A DNA stretch of 64,000 nucleotides from Clostridia bacterium (lineage in GTDB: Bacteria; Bacillota; Clostridia; Oscillospirales; Acutalibacteraceae). The notes beneath the pieces are model-generated. The model had not been told where the DNA came from and searched no databases. It saw only the letters and a program-made list of their open reading frames with translations. Each line of letters starts with the position of its first letter. Positions within the stretch are counted from its first letter, which is position 1. The DNA is taken from assembly GCA_024404095.1 (NCBI GenBank), contig JAKSQO010000013.1, forward strand, positions 1 through 64,000, written 5' to 3'. Below are positions 52,101-59,559 of this stretch, one piece after another. Both the position numbers and the translations under genes were made by a program.

Positions 52101-52132
52101 CGTTTGAAATCGTTACAGTTAAATTCTGCTGA
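49106..52132 (+). CDS. Alpha-mannosidase, GH38, canonical active site
   Basis: 1008 residues, the usual length for bacterial and fungal class II alpha-mannosidases. A ~230-residue N-terminal beta-rich domain is followed by the catalytic domain starting at GHTHIDVAWRWTLDQTREK (metal His and Asp), then SSGESLVRQILFGKRFFKEE, and VVWLPDVFGYSAAMPQI with the nucleophile Asp353, and LLNQFHDIIPGSSIHSVYE for the third metal region. The C-terminal half is beta-sandwich. No signal peptide is visible, so imported mannosides are probably degraded in the cytoplasm. It is translated from a start two bases after the glycosyltransferase stop. It differs clearly from the GH38-like protein at 43.6 kb. Confidence 0.95.
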   Translation: MDKLIDKRIRTILEELHGHITPVRQDVLGWKTLECGYKKDNIVPSPDEGDWRDFGQTEIWGTKPEEHRWFYKKVVIPEEMKGKDVELYISATGPDDSYWDPQFIIYVNGKEIRGLDSKHRYLTLDSNADSYDIHVYAYSQPAGRRTAYYAQLCVFDRDVEALYYNIKNPYDVMEYLQPDSKEYNNIMYRLNDAINLINWIVPYSDEFNASIKAANKYMEEEFYGKFCGETPITVSCIGHTHIDVAWRWTLDQTREKVQRTFGSVIEMMKKYPEYKFMTSQPQLLKYLKEEAPEMYEDFKQLVKEKRVELEGSMWLEADCNLSSGESLVRQILFGKRFFKEEFGVDNKVVWLPDVFGYSAAMPQIMKKSGVDKFVTQKIGWNEFNRMPYDAFNWRGIDGTEIFTYFLTATRAKREGELRHPTYTPAISADFIQGSWDRFEPKALNNETIVTFGHGDGGGGPEDSYLENYKRLKYGIPGCCQAKMEFAGEFLERLRQKLENNPRLPKWVGELYLEFHRGTYTSQAYNKRSNRKSELLYQNTEAVNAMAMKLLGKAYPQERLNEGWECILLNQFHDIIPGSSIHSVYEQCHKDYEKIFGIGEKAEAEAYSAILSNIKTNGGVAVFNQNSFDGDGFVEYSGKTYRVNGIPAKGYKVLQLADSKADYNLDGRHLETSNYIVDFNEQYEIVRLYDKLNNREVIREGGKGNYIEAFEDYPYEYDAWEISKYYTEKKYPIDNVSAVEFIDEGARFGFEITRKFYSSVIKQKIYFYDGSNRIDFDTYADWHQEHLMIKAAFDVDINSDKATYDIQFGSVERPVHKNTSWESAKFEVCAHKFVDYADYGYGVSLLNDCKYGHNIEDGTMKLSLFKCATHPDPEADKGEHFFTYSLLPHAGNFRENGTIKLAYELNCPMKAFEIGKQDGALAEEYSFITCDSDNFIVETVKKAENDNSVIVRGYESYNKRTDVTLTAGFNAEKAYICDLLENNIEELDIKDNKVTFTAKPFEIVTVKFC

Positions 52133-52155
52133 CATCAAAAGGACGTTAAAAAAAT

Positions 52156-53031
52156 ATGAAGTTCAAAAAGATAATTCTGCTTTTTCTTTCGGCTTCACTT
52201 TTCATTTCACTTGCATTCCACTCATACGCATCGGGCATTGATTTTGAAAAATGGAATCAATGCAGACTGTTTGAAATTCTCGAATACGGCAAAGAATCCA
52301 ATTCGGATTACAACGGTGCGTTTCTGAGAACTGATACTCAAAAAGACATCAATCAGATTCACTTTCTAATTATGGCGAATCTTGAAAAGCTTGGCGACGA
52401 AAGCAAAGCAGGTGTAAAAATCAAATTCAATAACATCGGTACTGTCAAGCTGTTCTGCGACGGCAGTACCGAATATGACAGCAATAAATTCTTTGCTGAG
52501 GTTGACAATGTTCTTACCGACGACGGCGCAAATGATATATGGATTGAGTTCACCGTTGGCATAAAGTCGGGTATTCCCGATAATCTCGTAACCGAGTTCA
52601 CTCTCTATGATACTGACGGTGTGGCATCCAACACGTATTCGATAGATATTTCCGAATACAGCGAGGACGAAATGCCCGACCCCGACAGCGGCGGGTATCC
52701 CGAAAGAACAACGGTAAAATCTCAGAAAGAATCAGCTTTAAAAACAGCAAAGATTAAAACCACAAAAGTAAAAACAACAAAACATAAAACTACAAAATTT
52801 AAAACAACTAAGGTCAAAACTTCAAAAAACAAATCAGCAAAAGAATCCGATGATGAATATGAATCAGAAGAGGCTGTTGCGGAAATTGAGGATTTTGACG
52901 ATGTGCAGATAAACAGCGACAAAAATAAGCTGATTATTATCTGCGCCATTTCAGCCGCCGTCTTTGCGGCCGGCGGTTTTGCGGCAGGAATTGCAAACAG
53001 CAAAAAGAACAACAGCAGGGGTGACAATTGA
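52156..53031 (+). CDS. Exported membrane protein with Lys/Thr-repeat stalk, family unrecognised
   Basis: 291 residues. A signal peptide (MKFKKIILLFLSASLFISL, cleavage near SYA) is followed by a ~150-residue beta-rich domain (VKIKFNNIGTVKLFCDGSTE; ANDIWIEFTVGIKSGIP) that I cannot assign. A ~35-residue stalk repeats KxKTTK about seven times, an acidic stretch follows (ESDDEYESEEAVAEIEDFDD), and one membrane helix (LIIICAISAAVFAAGGFAAG) closes the protein with a short cytoplasmic tail. This is the topology of a surface-displayed, membrane-anchored protein. It lies 23 bases after GH38 and overlaps the AroE-AroK gene by one base, so it is in the same operon. Confidence 0.72.
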   Translation: MKFKKIILLFLSASLFISLAFHSYASGIDFEKWNQCRLFEILEYGKESNSDYNGAFLRTDTQKDINQIHFLIMANLEKLGDESKAGVKIKFNNIGTVKLFCDGSTEYDSNKFFAEVDNVLTDDGANDIWIEFTVGIKSGIPDNLVTEFTLYDTDGVASNTYSIDISEYSEDEMPDPDSGGYPERTTVKSQKESALKTAKIKTTKVKTTKHKTTKFKTTKVKTSKNKSAKESDDEYESEEAVAEIEDFDDVQINSDKNKLIIICAISAAVFAAGGFAAGIANSKKNNSRGDN

Positions 53032-54281
53032 TGAAAAACTACGGAATTCTCGGTCAGAGGCTTCTTCAGAGCCTTGCGCCTGAAATCCACCGCGAGCTTG
53101 GAAACTTCCGATATGAACGTTTTCAGCTTGAGCCTGAGGAGCTCGACAGCTTTTTCGAGAAAAGAGAGTTTGCAGGTCTTAACATAACCTCACCTTACAA
53201 AACCGAGGTTATAAAATACTGTGACGAGCTTACTCCCGATGCGGAAGCTATCGGAAGCGTTGACACAATCATTGTTGATGAAAACGGCAGACTTATCGGT
53301 GACAACTGTGAGTATGACGGATTCAGATATACAATCAGAAAGTGCGGTATTCAGATAAAGGACAAAAAAGTTCTTATCTTCGGAAGCGGTGAAAGCGCAA
53401 AGACAGTTAAGGCGGTTGTAAGAGATCTCGGCGCAAAGAAAATAGTTACCGTCACGAAAAACGGACAGGTAAACTATGAAAACTTTTACGAGCATTCCGA
53501 TGCAAATATCATCATCAATACCACCCATACAGGTATGTACCCTCACAACGGTGAAAAGCTTGTTGAGCTTAAAAAGTTCCCCGATATCTGCGGCGTTCTT
53601 GAACTTGTTTACAATCCCCGGCGCACAAAGCTTATCTGCGAAGCCGAGGATCTTGAAATCCCCAATTCCGACAATCTTTCAATGGTTGTCGCTCATCATT
53701 ATATGACGGAAGTCAAGTTCGGTCTGATTGAGCCTGATGACGAGCTTATGAAAGCAACCTACAAGACAATGAGCGACAGGCGAAAGAATATTATTTTTGT
53801 CGGACTTCCCGGCTGCGGCAAAACAACGATCGCAAAGGTTGTTGCCGCCAAGCTTGGCAGACCCTGCATAGACGTCGACCGACTTATCGAAATCAAAGCG
53901 GGCGTTCCCCTCGCTTCAATTTTTCTTGCTTACGGCGAGACATATTACCGTGAGCTTGAAACAGAAACACTAAAAAAAATCACACGTAACGGCGGTCAGG
54001 TTATATCCATCGAAAGCGGAGCTGTTCTCAGTCCCGAGAACCAGTATTACATCCGCCAGAACGGATATGTTGTGTGGCTGACACGAGATTTTGAAGATTT
54101 GAAAATTGACGGAGTATATCTTGCGAGAAATCGCGAGGCACTCAAACGAATTGACAACGAGCGCACACCGATTTACAGATTCCTTGCCGACATAAATGTC
54201 GAGGTTACCGACAACGCAGAGAAAACCGTTTTTGAAATCATCAATAAAATGAATATCAAACAGAATCCCAGCGTTCTTTAA
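53031..54281 (+). CDS. Shikimate dehydrogenase-like / shikimate kinase fusion (AroE-AroK)
   Basis: 416 residues. Residues 1-245 resemble shikimate dehydrogenase: ILGQRLLQSLAPEIHREL, AGLNITSPYKTEVIKYC with the catalytic Lys57, and a Rossmann loop VLIFGSGESAKTVKAVV. Residues 250-416 are a shikimate kinase with Walker A GLPGCGKTT and the DVDRLIE Asp pair. Together they would make shikimate and shikimate-3-phosphate for aromatic amino acids. Several AroE positions differ from the norm: NTD reads NCE (Glu94 for the catalytic Asp), SxSP reads SLAP, and the C-terminal Gln motif reads VVAHHYM. The first half may therefore have altered specificity. The ATG at 53031 overlaps the upstream stop (TGATG) with aggggtg nearby. 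A terminator follows. Confidence 0.87.
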   Translation: MKNYGILGQRLLQSLAPEIHRELGNFRYERFQLEPEELDSFFEKREFAGLNITSPYKTEVIKYCDELTPDAEAIGSVDTIIVDENGRLIGDNCEYDGFRYTIRKCGIQIKDKKVLIFGSGESAKTVKAVVRDLGAKKIVTVTKNGQVNYENFYEHSDANIIINTTHTGMYPHNGEKLVELKKFPDICGVLELVYNPRRTKLICEAEDLEIPNSDNLSMVVAHHYMTEVKFGLIEPDDELMKATYKTMSDRRKNIIFVGLPGCGKTTIAKVVAAKLGRPCIDVDRLIEIKAGVPLASIFLAYGETYYRELETETLKKITRNGGQVISIESGAVLSPENQYYIRQNGYVVWLTRDFEDLKIDGVYLARNREALKRIDNERTPIYRFLADINVEVTDNAEKTVFEIINKMNIKQNPSVL

Positions 54282-54290
54282 TGATTTTGT

Positions 54291-54321
54291 GCCGCTCTAC
54301 TCACAGTAGAGCGGTATTTTT
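54291..54321 (+). terminator. terminator of the GT/GH38/AroE-AroK operon
   Basis: Ten-bp stem CCGCTCTACT / AGTAGAGCGG with a 3-base loop followed by TATTTTT. Confidence 0.9.
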
Positions 54322-54415
54322 CCGCCGGTAGAGTTAAAAATAATATCAGTAGGGTGACAAAAAACAAAACTGTGATAAAATAAATTTGTCAGTAGTTATT
54401 GAACTTTTGCCGTAC

Positions 54416-54444
54416 TTGACAATATAAATCTTTTATGTGATAAT
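54416..54444 (+). promoter_or_regulatory. promoter of the PP-loop/acyl-ligase pair
   Basis: TTGACA (54416-54421) and GATAAT (54439-54444), spacer 17. Another TTG/TATAAC-like pair nearby is weaker. Confidence 0.7.
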
Positions 54445-54479
54445 ATAACGAATATTTATATAGAAGGTCTGTAATTATT

Positions 54480-55751
54480 ATGAATAAGCTTAGTTTAGAA
54501 TCAATCAACATAAAAGATAAAAGCATACAAATTAATTTCAGCGTATCAGGCGATGAATCGTGGACAAAGCTTTTTATTGCACCCTATACTTTCACAGCAG
54601 AATACGACGTGGATATTTCCACTATTCCTCTTTCAGTCGCAATGATTCCCTTTGTTGCAAACTTTCTTCCTATGGTATGGCTTTGCGATGCGGAAATGTA
54701 TATTCCTGATATTGACAAAGCATACTATGACAGTATACCTGAATTCAAAAAAGGACTCGTAAATATGCATCCGAAATTTCAGTTTGGCGGCAAGGTAATT
54801 GCTCAAAAAATAACTGAGAACCATTCGGAAGTTCCTGCCGAGAAATCTGCACTCTTTTTCAGCGGTGGTGTTGACGCTACAAACACTCTGATTGCTCACG
54901 TTGACGAAAGACCCATAATGATAACACTTTGGGGTGCGGATATGCCTGTTGATAATTCAGAAGGCTGGCAGACCATTTACAATCAAGTTGCCAATGCAAG
55001 CCGTGTCTTTGACCTGGAGCTTCAGATTGTAAAAACATCCTTCAAATCTGTTCTGAATCTCGAAGGTCTTAATTCAATAGTTGAACGCAAGGAATTCGGT
55101 AACAACTGGTACGAGCATTTTCAACATGGAATTGCATTTTTTGGTCAGGTAGCACCTCTTGCTTATAAAATCGGACTTAAGACGATATATATTGCTTCAT
55201 CATATTCGCCGGAGGATGTCGGTAAGTATATCTGCGGTTCAGACCCGACAATTGACAATTTCACAAGGTTTGTTGAGACTTCTGTAGTCCACGATTCCTA
55301 TGCAGTTAATCGACAGGAGAAAATTAAAAATATCTGTGATTACAGAAAGAAAAGCGGTATAGCATCTCCTCTGCGTGTATGTTGGAAGAGTAAGGGTGGA
55401 GTTAACTGCTGTGACTGCGAAAAATGCTTCCGCACAATTATCGGAATTATTGTCGAAGGTGAAAATCCCATTGACTACGGTTTTCCGTATTTTAATGATT
55501 CTGTAAGACAGAAAATGATGTATGACCTTCAGAAAAAATATAAAATCAAATTCCATTCAGTACATTATAAGCCCATTCAGGCGGCACTTCAGAAAAAATA
55601 CACCTATAAAGACTGCCCTGATGACCTCAAATGGCTTTATAAAACAAAGCTTGTAACTCATTCTTCAGAATTTTTCAGAGCTTATGGTTTTGCATCAAAA
55701 ACAGCTCATAAAATTCTTTCCGCGGTTCATCTTGACCCGACAAAAAAATAA
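54480..55751 (+). CDS. PP-loop ATP pyrophosphatase with QueC-like zinc cysteines, function unknown
   Basis: 423 residues. After a ~120-residue N-terminal domain of no known family comes the PP-loop motif ALFFSGGVDATNTLIAH (SGGVD at 128-132), used by enzymes that adenylate a carboxylate or carbonyl group before attack by a nitrogen or sulfur nucleophile. Near the C-terminus is RVCWKSKGGVNCCDCEKCFR (Cys301, 310, 311, 313, 316), which matches the zinc site of QueC (7-cyano-7-deazaguanine synthase). No other queuosine genes are nearby and the N-terminal domain is unlike QueC, so a different substrate is likely. An acyl-CoA ligase gene follows 17 bases later on the same transcript. Function is not assignable beyond ATP-dependent ligation. 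Confidence 0.78.
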   Translation: MNKLSLESINIKDKSIQINFSVSGDESWTKLFIAPYTFTAEYDVDISTIPLSVAMIPFVANFLPMVWLCDAEMYIPDIDKAYYDSIPEFKKGLVNMHPKFQFGGKVIAQKITENHSEVPAEKSALFFSGGVDATNTLIAHVDERPIMITLWGADMPVDNSEGWQTIYNQVANASRVFDLELQIVKTSFKSVLNLEGLNSIVERKEFGNNWYEHFQHGIAFFGQVAPLAYKIGLKTIYIASSYSPEDVGKYICGSDPTIDNFTRFVETSVVHDSYAVNRQEKIKNICDYRKKSGIASPLRVCWKSKGGVNCCDCEKCFRTIIGIIVEGENPIDYGFPYFNDSVRQKMMYDLQKKYKIKFHSVHYKPIQAALQKKYTYKDCPDDLKWLYKTKLVTHSSEFFRAYGFASKTAHKILSAVHLDPTKK

Positions 55752-55768
55752 ACTTGGAGCAGAAAACT

Positions 55769-57574
55769 ATGAAAGAAAAAAACTATCCGTTATACGAAGT
55801 ACAGCCGTTTTCCTCAATTAAAGAAATGATTGAGCTTGCTGTCCGTGACGCAGGTGACACAATTGCCTATAAGTTCAAGGACGGTGATGACCTGCGTGAG
55901 GTAACATTCAAGGAGTTTGCCGACTCAGTTACAAAGCTTGGTTCGTTTCTCCGTGCCAATGAACTTTCCGACAAGCATATTGCGTGCATAGGAGCAAACT
56001 CATATAACTGGATACTTGCATATATCACAGCTCTTCGCTCAAGCGGTGTGTTCGTTCCCGTTGATAAAGAACTTCCTGAAGCTGATATTATTCACGTCCT
56101 TACGGACAGCGAGGCAAGCGTTGTTTTCTATGATGCAAAGTATGAGGAAATTCTCAGAAGTCACGAGGAGGAGCTCAGTAACATTCGTTTGTTCATTGGC
56201 TTTACCCGTGACGAGGACGACGGAAAATACATTTCTTTCAGCAACGCAATTATCAGCGGTGCAGCTTATGACCCCAACCTTTTTCTCAGCGAAACGAGCA
56301 AATCTGACGAATTGAAGCTTCTTGTTTATACCTCGGGCACAACAGGCTCCTCAAAGGGTGTTATGCTTTCCGAGCACAATCTTGTTTCAAGCGTCTACTA
56401 CGGACTTATGGTTTCCACAGTTTATGATACAGGTCTTTCTCTTCTCCCCTATCATCACACCTATGAGGCTGTAAGTGATATTCTTGTTTCGTTCCACCAC
56501 CATTCGACGCTGTGCATCAACGAAAGTCTGACCGCAACGCTTAAGAATCTTGTATTCTACAAGCCTTCATATATTTATGTTGTTCCTGCTATTGCAGAGT
56601 CAATTTACAAGCGCATCATCCGAAACATCCGCAAGCGCGGTATGGAAGAGCAGTTCAACGAAATGGTTGAAAAGAGTAATGCACTCAGAGCACAGGGAAT
56701 TGACAAGCGCCGTGAATATTTCGGATTCATTCACGAAACCTTTGGCGGCAAGCTGAGAAAAATTGTCTGCGGCGGTGCGCCTATTCGTCCGGAGGTTGCG
56801 AAGTTCTTCGACGATATCGGACTTGACCTTATCAACGGCTACGGCATTACCGAATGTTCCCCTCTTGTCTGTGCAAATCATGATATGTATAACGATTTCC
56901 GCACGGTAGGAATCAAGCTTCCCTGCATTGAGTGGCGGATTAACGAGCCTAACGAGGAGGGTATCGGTGAAATCTGTGTCAAGGGCGACATTGTTATGAT
57001 TGGCTACTACAAGCAGCCTGAGCTTACCGCTGAGGTTATTAAGGACGGTTGGTTCTACACAGGTGACTACGGTTATATAAATGAAAATGAACAGCTTATT
57101 ATCTCGGGCAGAAAGAAAAACATAATTGTTCTTAATAACGGTAAAAATGTTTATCCCGAGGAAATCGAAGGCTATATTCAGGACATCGACTATGTCAACG
57201 AGGTTGTTGTCAGCGGTGAAAAGGACGAGGACGGCAACGAAAGCTCTCTGACCGCAGAAGTTTTCCTTGATGAAAGCGCACGCAAAACACCTGCCGAAGT
57301 GCTTAAGAGTATCAAAAAAGCCTGCGTTGAGCTTCCGATTTACAAGCAGATTTCAAAGGTTGTTATCAGAGACAGCGAATTCCCGAAAACAAGCTCAAAT
57401 AAAATAAAGCGTTTTATTTCCGACACTAAGAACTCTGTTTCAGAGAAATATAACGAATACAAAGAAAGCAAAGAACCCAAAGAGCAGAAAGAAAAGGACA
57501 AGAAGGAAAAAAAGGAGAGAAAAAAGGAATCCAAAAAGTCTAAAAAATCTGCCGAAAATCCGTCCGAAGCATAA
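55769..57574 (+). CDS. Long-chain acyl-CoA synthetase-like AMP-forming ligase
   Basis: About 601 residues of the ANL superfamily. The phosphate loop is LLVYTSGTTGSSKGVMLSEH, followed by NGYGITECSPLV, WFYTGDYGYINENEQLIISGRKKN (A8 hinge) and KTSSNKIKRF with the conserved Lys near the C-terminus. These are the motifs of long-chain fatty acid-CoA ligases, which activate a carboxylic acid with ATP to the acyl-AMP and then to the CoA thioester. The last ~45 residues are an extra Lys/Glu-rich tail. The ATG at 55769 follows ggag by 9 bases; a TTG five codons earlier is less likely. It is cotranscribed with the PP-loop enzyme. Confidence 0.9.
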   Translation: MKEKNYPLYEVQPFSSIKEMIELAVRDAGDTIAYKFKDGDDLREVTFKEFADSVTKLGSFLRANELSDKHIACIGANSYNWILAYITALRSSGVFVPVDKELPEADIIHVLTDSEASVVFYDAKYEEILRSHEEELSNIRLFIGFTRDEDDGKYISFSNAIISGAAYDPNLFLSETSKSDELKLLVYTSGTTGSSKGVMLSEHNLVSSVYYGLMVSTVYDTGLSLLPYHHTYEAVSDILVSFHHHSTLCINESLTATLKNLVFYKPSYIYVVPAIAESIYKRIIRNIRKRGMEEQFNEMVEKSNALRAQGIDKRREYFGFIHETFGGKLRKIVCGGAPIRPEVAKFFDDIGLDLINGYGITECSPLVCANHDMYNDFRTVGIKLPCIEWRINEPNEEGIGEICVKGDIVMIGYYKQPELTAEVIKDGWFYTGDYGYINENEQLIISGRKKNIIVLNNGKNVYPEEIEGYIQDIDYVNEVVVSGEKDEDGNESSLTAEVFLDESARKTPAEVLKSIKKACVELPIYKQISKVVIRDSEFPKTSSNKIKRFISDTKNSVSEKYNEYKESKEPKEQKEKDKKEKKERKKESKKSKKSAENPSEA

Positions 57575-57625
57575 ATCGATGTGGATTGATACGCACAATG
57601 ACACAAAAAACTTTAAAAATTACAC

Positions 57626-57654
57626 TTGTTATCCGACTTAAAATGGTGTATAAT
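57626..57654 (+). promoter_or_regulatory. promoter of ireB
   Basis: TTGTTA (57626-57631) and TATAAT (57649-57654), spacer 17. Confidence 0.7.
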
Positions 57655-57684
57655 AGTCTTTAATGAAGTTCGGAGGTGTTTGCA

Positions 57685-57930
57685 ATGACAGACAAAACCA
57701 TTCAATTCTCTATCAGAGAGGATCACGAACGTGAGATGAAGTCTACCCTGAGTGCGGTTTACAATGCGCTGAGCGAAAAAGGATACAATCCCATCAGCCA
57801 GATAGTTGGTTATATTCTTTCCGAAGACCCGACATATATCACCACTCATAACAACGCAAGAAGTCTCATCCGTAAAATAGACAGAGATGAGTTGTTGCAA
57901 TCATTGGTTAAGAATTATCTTAAAGACTAA
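57685..57930 (+). CDS. ireB: IreB-family regulatory phosphoprotein (UPF0297/YrzL)
   Basis: 81 residues, the full family length. The sequence [20 protein letters not shown], then [20 protein letters not shown] and [27 protein letters not shown], is strongly conserved in UPF0297/IreB proteins. In Enterococcus faecalis IreB is a substrate of the Ser/Thr kinase IreK and modulates cephalosporin resistance; elsewhere it lies next to alaS and ruvX. Neither neighbour is present here; a conserved small protein follows 16 bases later. The ATG at 57685 has cggaggtg 7 bases upstream, and the three-codon longer start is not supported. Confidence 0.93.
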   Translation: MTDKTIQFSIREDHEREMKSTLSAVYNALSEKGYNPISQIVGYILSEDPTYITTHNNARSLIRKIDRDELLQSLVKNYLKD

Positions 57931-57946
57931 GAAAGGCAGTATAATT

Positions 57947-58249
57947 ATGGCAGCTAAAGAGAAAAGCAAGTTTCTTGAATATCGCGGCAAGCCTCTTGTA
58001 CGCAGCGGAAACACAATATACTACGGCAATATGAGCGACCCGTATGTTATCATTCTTCAGATAACAGGCAAAAAGACAATCCAGGACATGGAAGTTGCTG
58101 ACAGAGTTCTTATTCAGCTCGTAAGCACAGACCCCGATTGCCGTCCCAAGGATCGCATTATTAAAAAGAGCGAGAAAAAAGGTCTTTACAATGCTATGGA
58201 CATCGCTACAATATGGCTTGAGCGTGCTCTTGAAAAAGGTACAGCATAA
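57947..58249 (+). CDS. Small hypothetical protein downstream of ireB
   Basis: 100 residues, soluble, with no signal peptide. The N-terminal half is beta-rich (FLEYRGKPLVRSGNTIYYGN, YVIILQITGKK) and the C-terminal half helical (MDIATIWLERALEKGTA), with charged Lys/Asp loops between. I recognise no named family. It starts 16 bases after ireB, with an aaggcag site 6 bases before the ATG, and the pair is closed by a modest hairpin, so it is the second gene of the ireB transcript and may act in the same signalling system. Confidence 0.75.
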   Translation: MAAKEKSKFLEYRGKPLVRSGNTIYYGNMSDPYVIILQITGKKTIQDMEVADRVLIQLVSTDPDCRPKDRIIKKSEKKGLYNAMDIATIWLERALEKGTA

Positions 58250-58263
58250 AACTAAATAAATAT

Positions 58264-58295
58264 AAGTCGTGCTGTTTTGTGGCACGGCTTTAACT
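58264..58295 (+). terminator. weak terminator after the ireB pair
   Basis: Nine-bp stem AAGTCGTGC / GCACGGCTT (one G-T pair) with a 9-base loop followed by TAACTTT. Confidence 0.55.
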
Positions 58296-58333
58296 TTGTC
58301 TATTTTTACAAGTCCATTTTCTTGATAAAAATA

Positions 58334-58362
58334 TTGATTTTCTTATTGTTTTAATGTATACT
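58334..58362 (+). promoter_or_regulatory. promoter of the transglutaminase-like lipoprotein gene
   Basis: TTGATT (58334-58339) and TATACT (58357-58362), spacer 17; aggaggt precedes the ATG at 58417. Confidence 0.7.
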
Positions 58363-58416
58363 GTATTTGTATATTTATTTTCAGGAATAACCTGACTGGT
58401 CTCAGGAGGTAAAAGG

Positions 58417-59409
58417 ATGAAAAAAGGATTACAGAGCGTCTGCGCACTGATGCTTACAACATCAGTTCTTCTCGCAACATTAACAGCGTGCGGTAAGAAG
58501 CCCGAGTTTAACGGCGGTTCTGCGAACAATGCGCTCTCTGACAACCAGTTCACACAGAATACAACAATCGCAAATAGTAACGGTGATACAAACTCAGACT
58601 CAAATCTTAATTCAGACTCGAACGGAAATTCTTCCTCAGGCGGAAGCTACTCTTCGGGCGGAAACAGTTCCTCGGGCGGTTATTCGGGCGGATCATACAG
58701 CGGAGGCTCGGGCAACAGCTCGTCAGGCGGAAACTCATCGGGTAAAACTCCGTCAGTATCCCCTTCCACAGGCAAAACTGATATTGAAGAAAGTACATCC
58801 GCAACTGAGCGCACAACAAGAACACCGACACACAATGATGTTGACGTTGAAAAGGTGCTTAATTCAGCAAAGCTCAATCCGATGAGAACGGGTGACGCCG
58901 ACCTCGAGCAGAGAGTTGATGAGGTTCTCGCACAGGTCACAACGCCAAAGATGTCGACATACGAAAAGGTTCGTGCAATCTACGACTATCTTGTGCGTTC
59001 AAACACATACATTATCAAAATGGCACCGAGAGCAACTGAAAAGACTTACATCAGCCCCTATGACAGCGATGTTGTTTCACGTGCAAAGACAATTCTTAAA
59101 AACAAACGCGGAAACTGTATTGATTTTTCAGCCGCATTTATGGTACTGACAAGAAGAATCGGTCTTGACTGCTATCTCGTTACAGGTCAGATTCTCAACA
59201 AGTACGGAGATAAGTCACTTCACGGCTGGAACATCATCAGAATTAACGGTAAGGATTACGGCTTCGACCCCGAAGGCGATTTCCGTTATTCAGACAGCGG
59301 TAAATCGGAAACAAAGTACACTATCTTCTGTATGGATGACCCCGTTAAATTCAACGCAAACTACACTAAAATTGCAGTTGCTTCATTTATGAAGTTCAAA
59401 ACATTATAA
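58417..59409 (+). CDS. Lipoprotein with transglutaminase-like cysteine protease domain
   Basis: 330 residues. A lipoprotein signal (lipobox LTAC, Cys near residue 25) is followed by a ~110-residue disordered linker rich in Ser, Gly and Asn (repeated SSGG units, about 55-115). The C-terminal ~180 residues form a transglutaminase-like core: KRGNCIDFSAAFMVL with Cys234, SLHGWNIIRINGK with His269, and YGFDPEGDF with Asp about 284, giving the Cys-His-Asp triad. Such exported domains in Firmicutes act as proteases or cross-linkers at the wall. It is a single-gene transcript with its own promoter and terminator. Partner or substrate is unknown. Confidence 0.88.
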   Translation: MKKGLQSVCALMLTTSVLLATLTACGKKPEFNGGSANNALSDNQFTQNTTIANSNGDTNSDSNLNSDSNGNSSSGGSYSSGGNSSSGGYSGGSYSGGSGNSSSGGNSSGKTPSVSPSTGKTDIEESTSATERTTRTPTHNDVDVEKVLNSAKLNPMRTGDADLEQRVDEVLAQVTTPKMSTYEKVRAIYDYLVRSNTYIIKMAPRATEKTYISPYDSDVVSRAKTILKNKRGNCIDFSAAFMVLTRRIGLDCYLVTGQILNKYGDKSLHGWNIIRINGKDYGFDPEGDFRYSDSGKSETKYTIFCMDDPVKFNANYTKIAVASFMKFKTL

Positions 59410-59414
59410 ATTTT

Positions 59415-59445
59415 GCCGTCGATTACTTTCAATCGGCGGCTTTTT
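59415..59445 (+). terminator. terminator of the transglutaminase-like lipoprotein gene
   Basis: Ten-bp stem GCCGTCGATT / AATCGGCGGC (one G-T pair), 6-base loop, then TTTTTG. Confidence 0.9.
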
Positions 59446-59477
59446 GTTACAAAATTGTTAAATGTTCAAAAAAGATA

Positions 59478-59535
59478 TTGACTAATAGTCATTTTTGCGT
59501 ATAATAAAAGCAGATATGAAATTGACTATCAGTCA
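59478..59535 (+). promoter_or_regulatory. tetR-MMPL promoter with two palindromic operators
   Basis: The promoter is TTGACT (59478-59483) and TATAAT (59500-59505), spacer 16. Operator 1 is the perfect palindrome TGACTAATAGTCA (59479-59491), overlapping the -35. Operator 2 is TGACTATCAGTCA (59523-59535), downstream of the start. Their centres are 44 bases apart, about four helical turns. This is the expected layout for autoregulation by the TetR-family protein encoded next. Confidence 0.8.
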
Positions 59536-59559
59536 TTTTTTGCTATTTTGAGGTGTATT

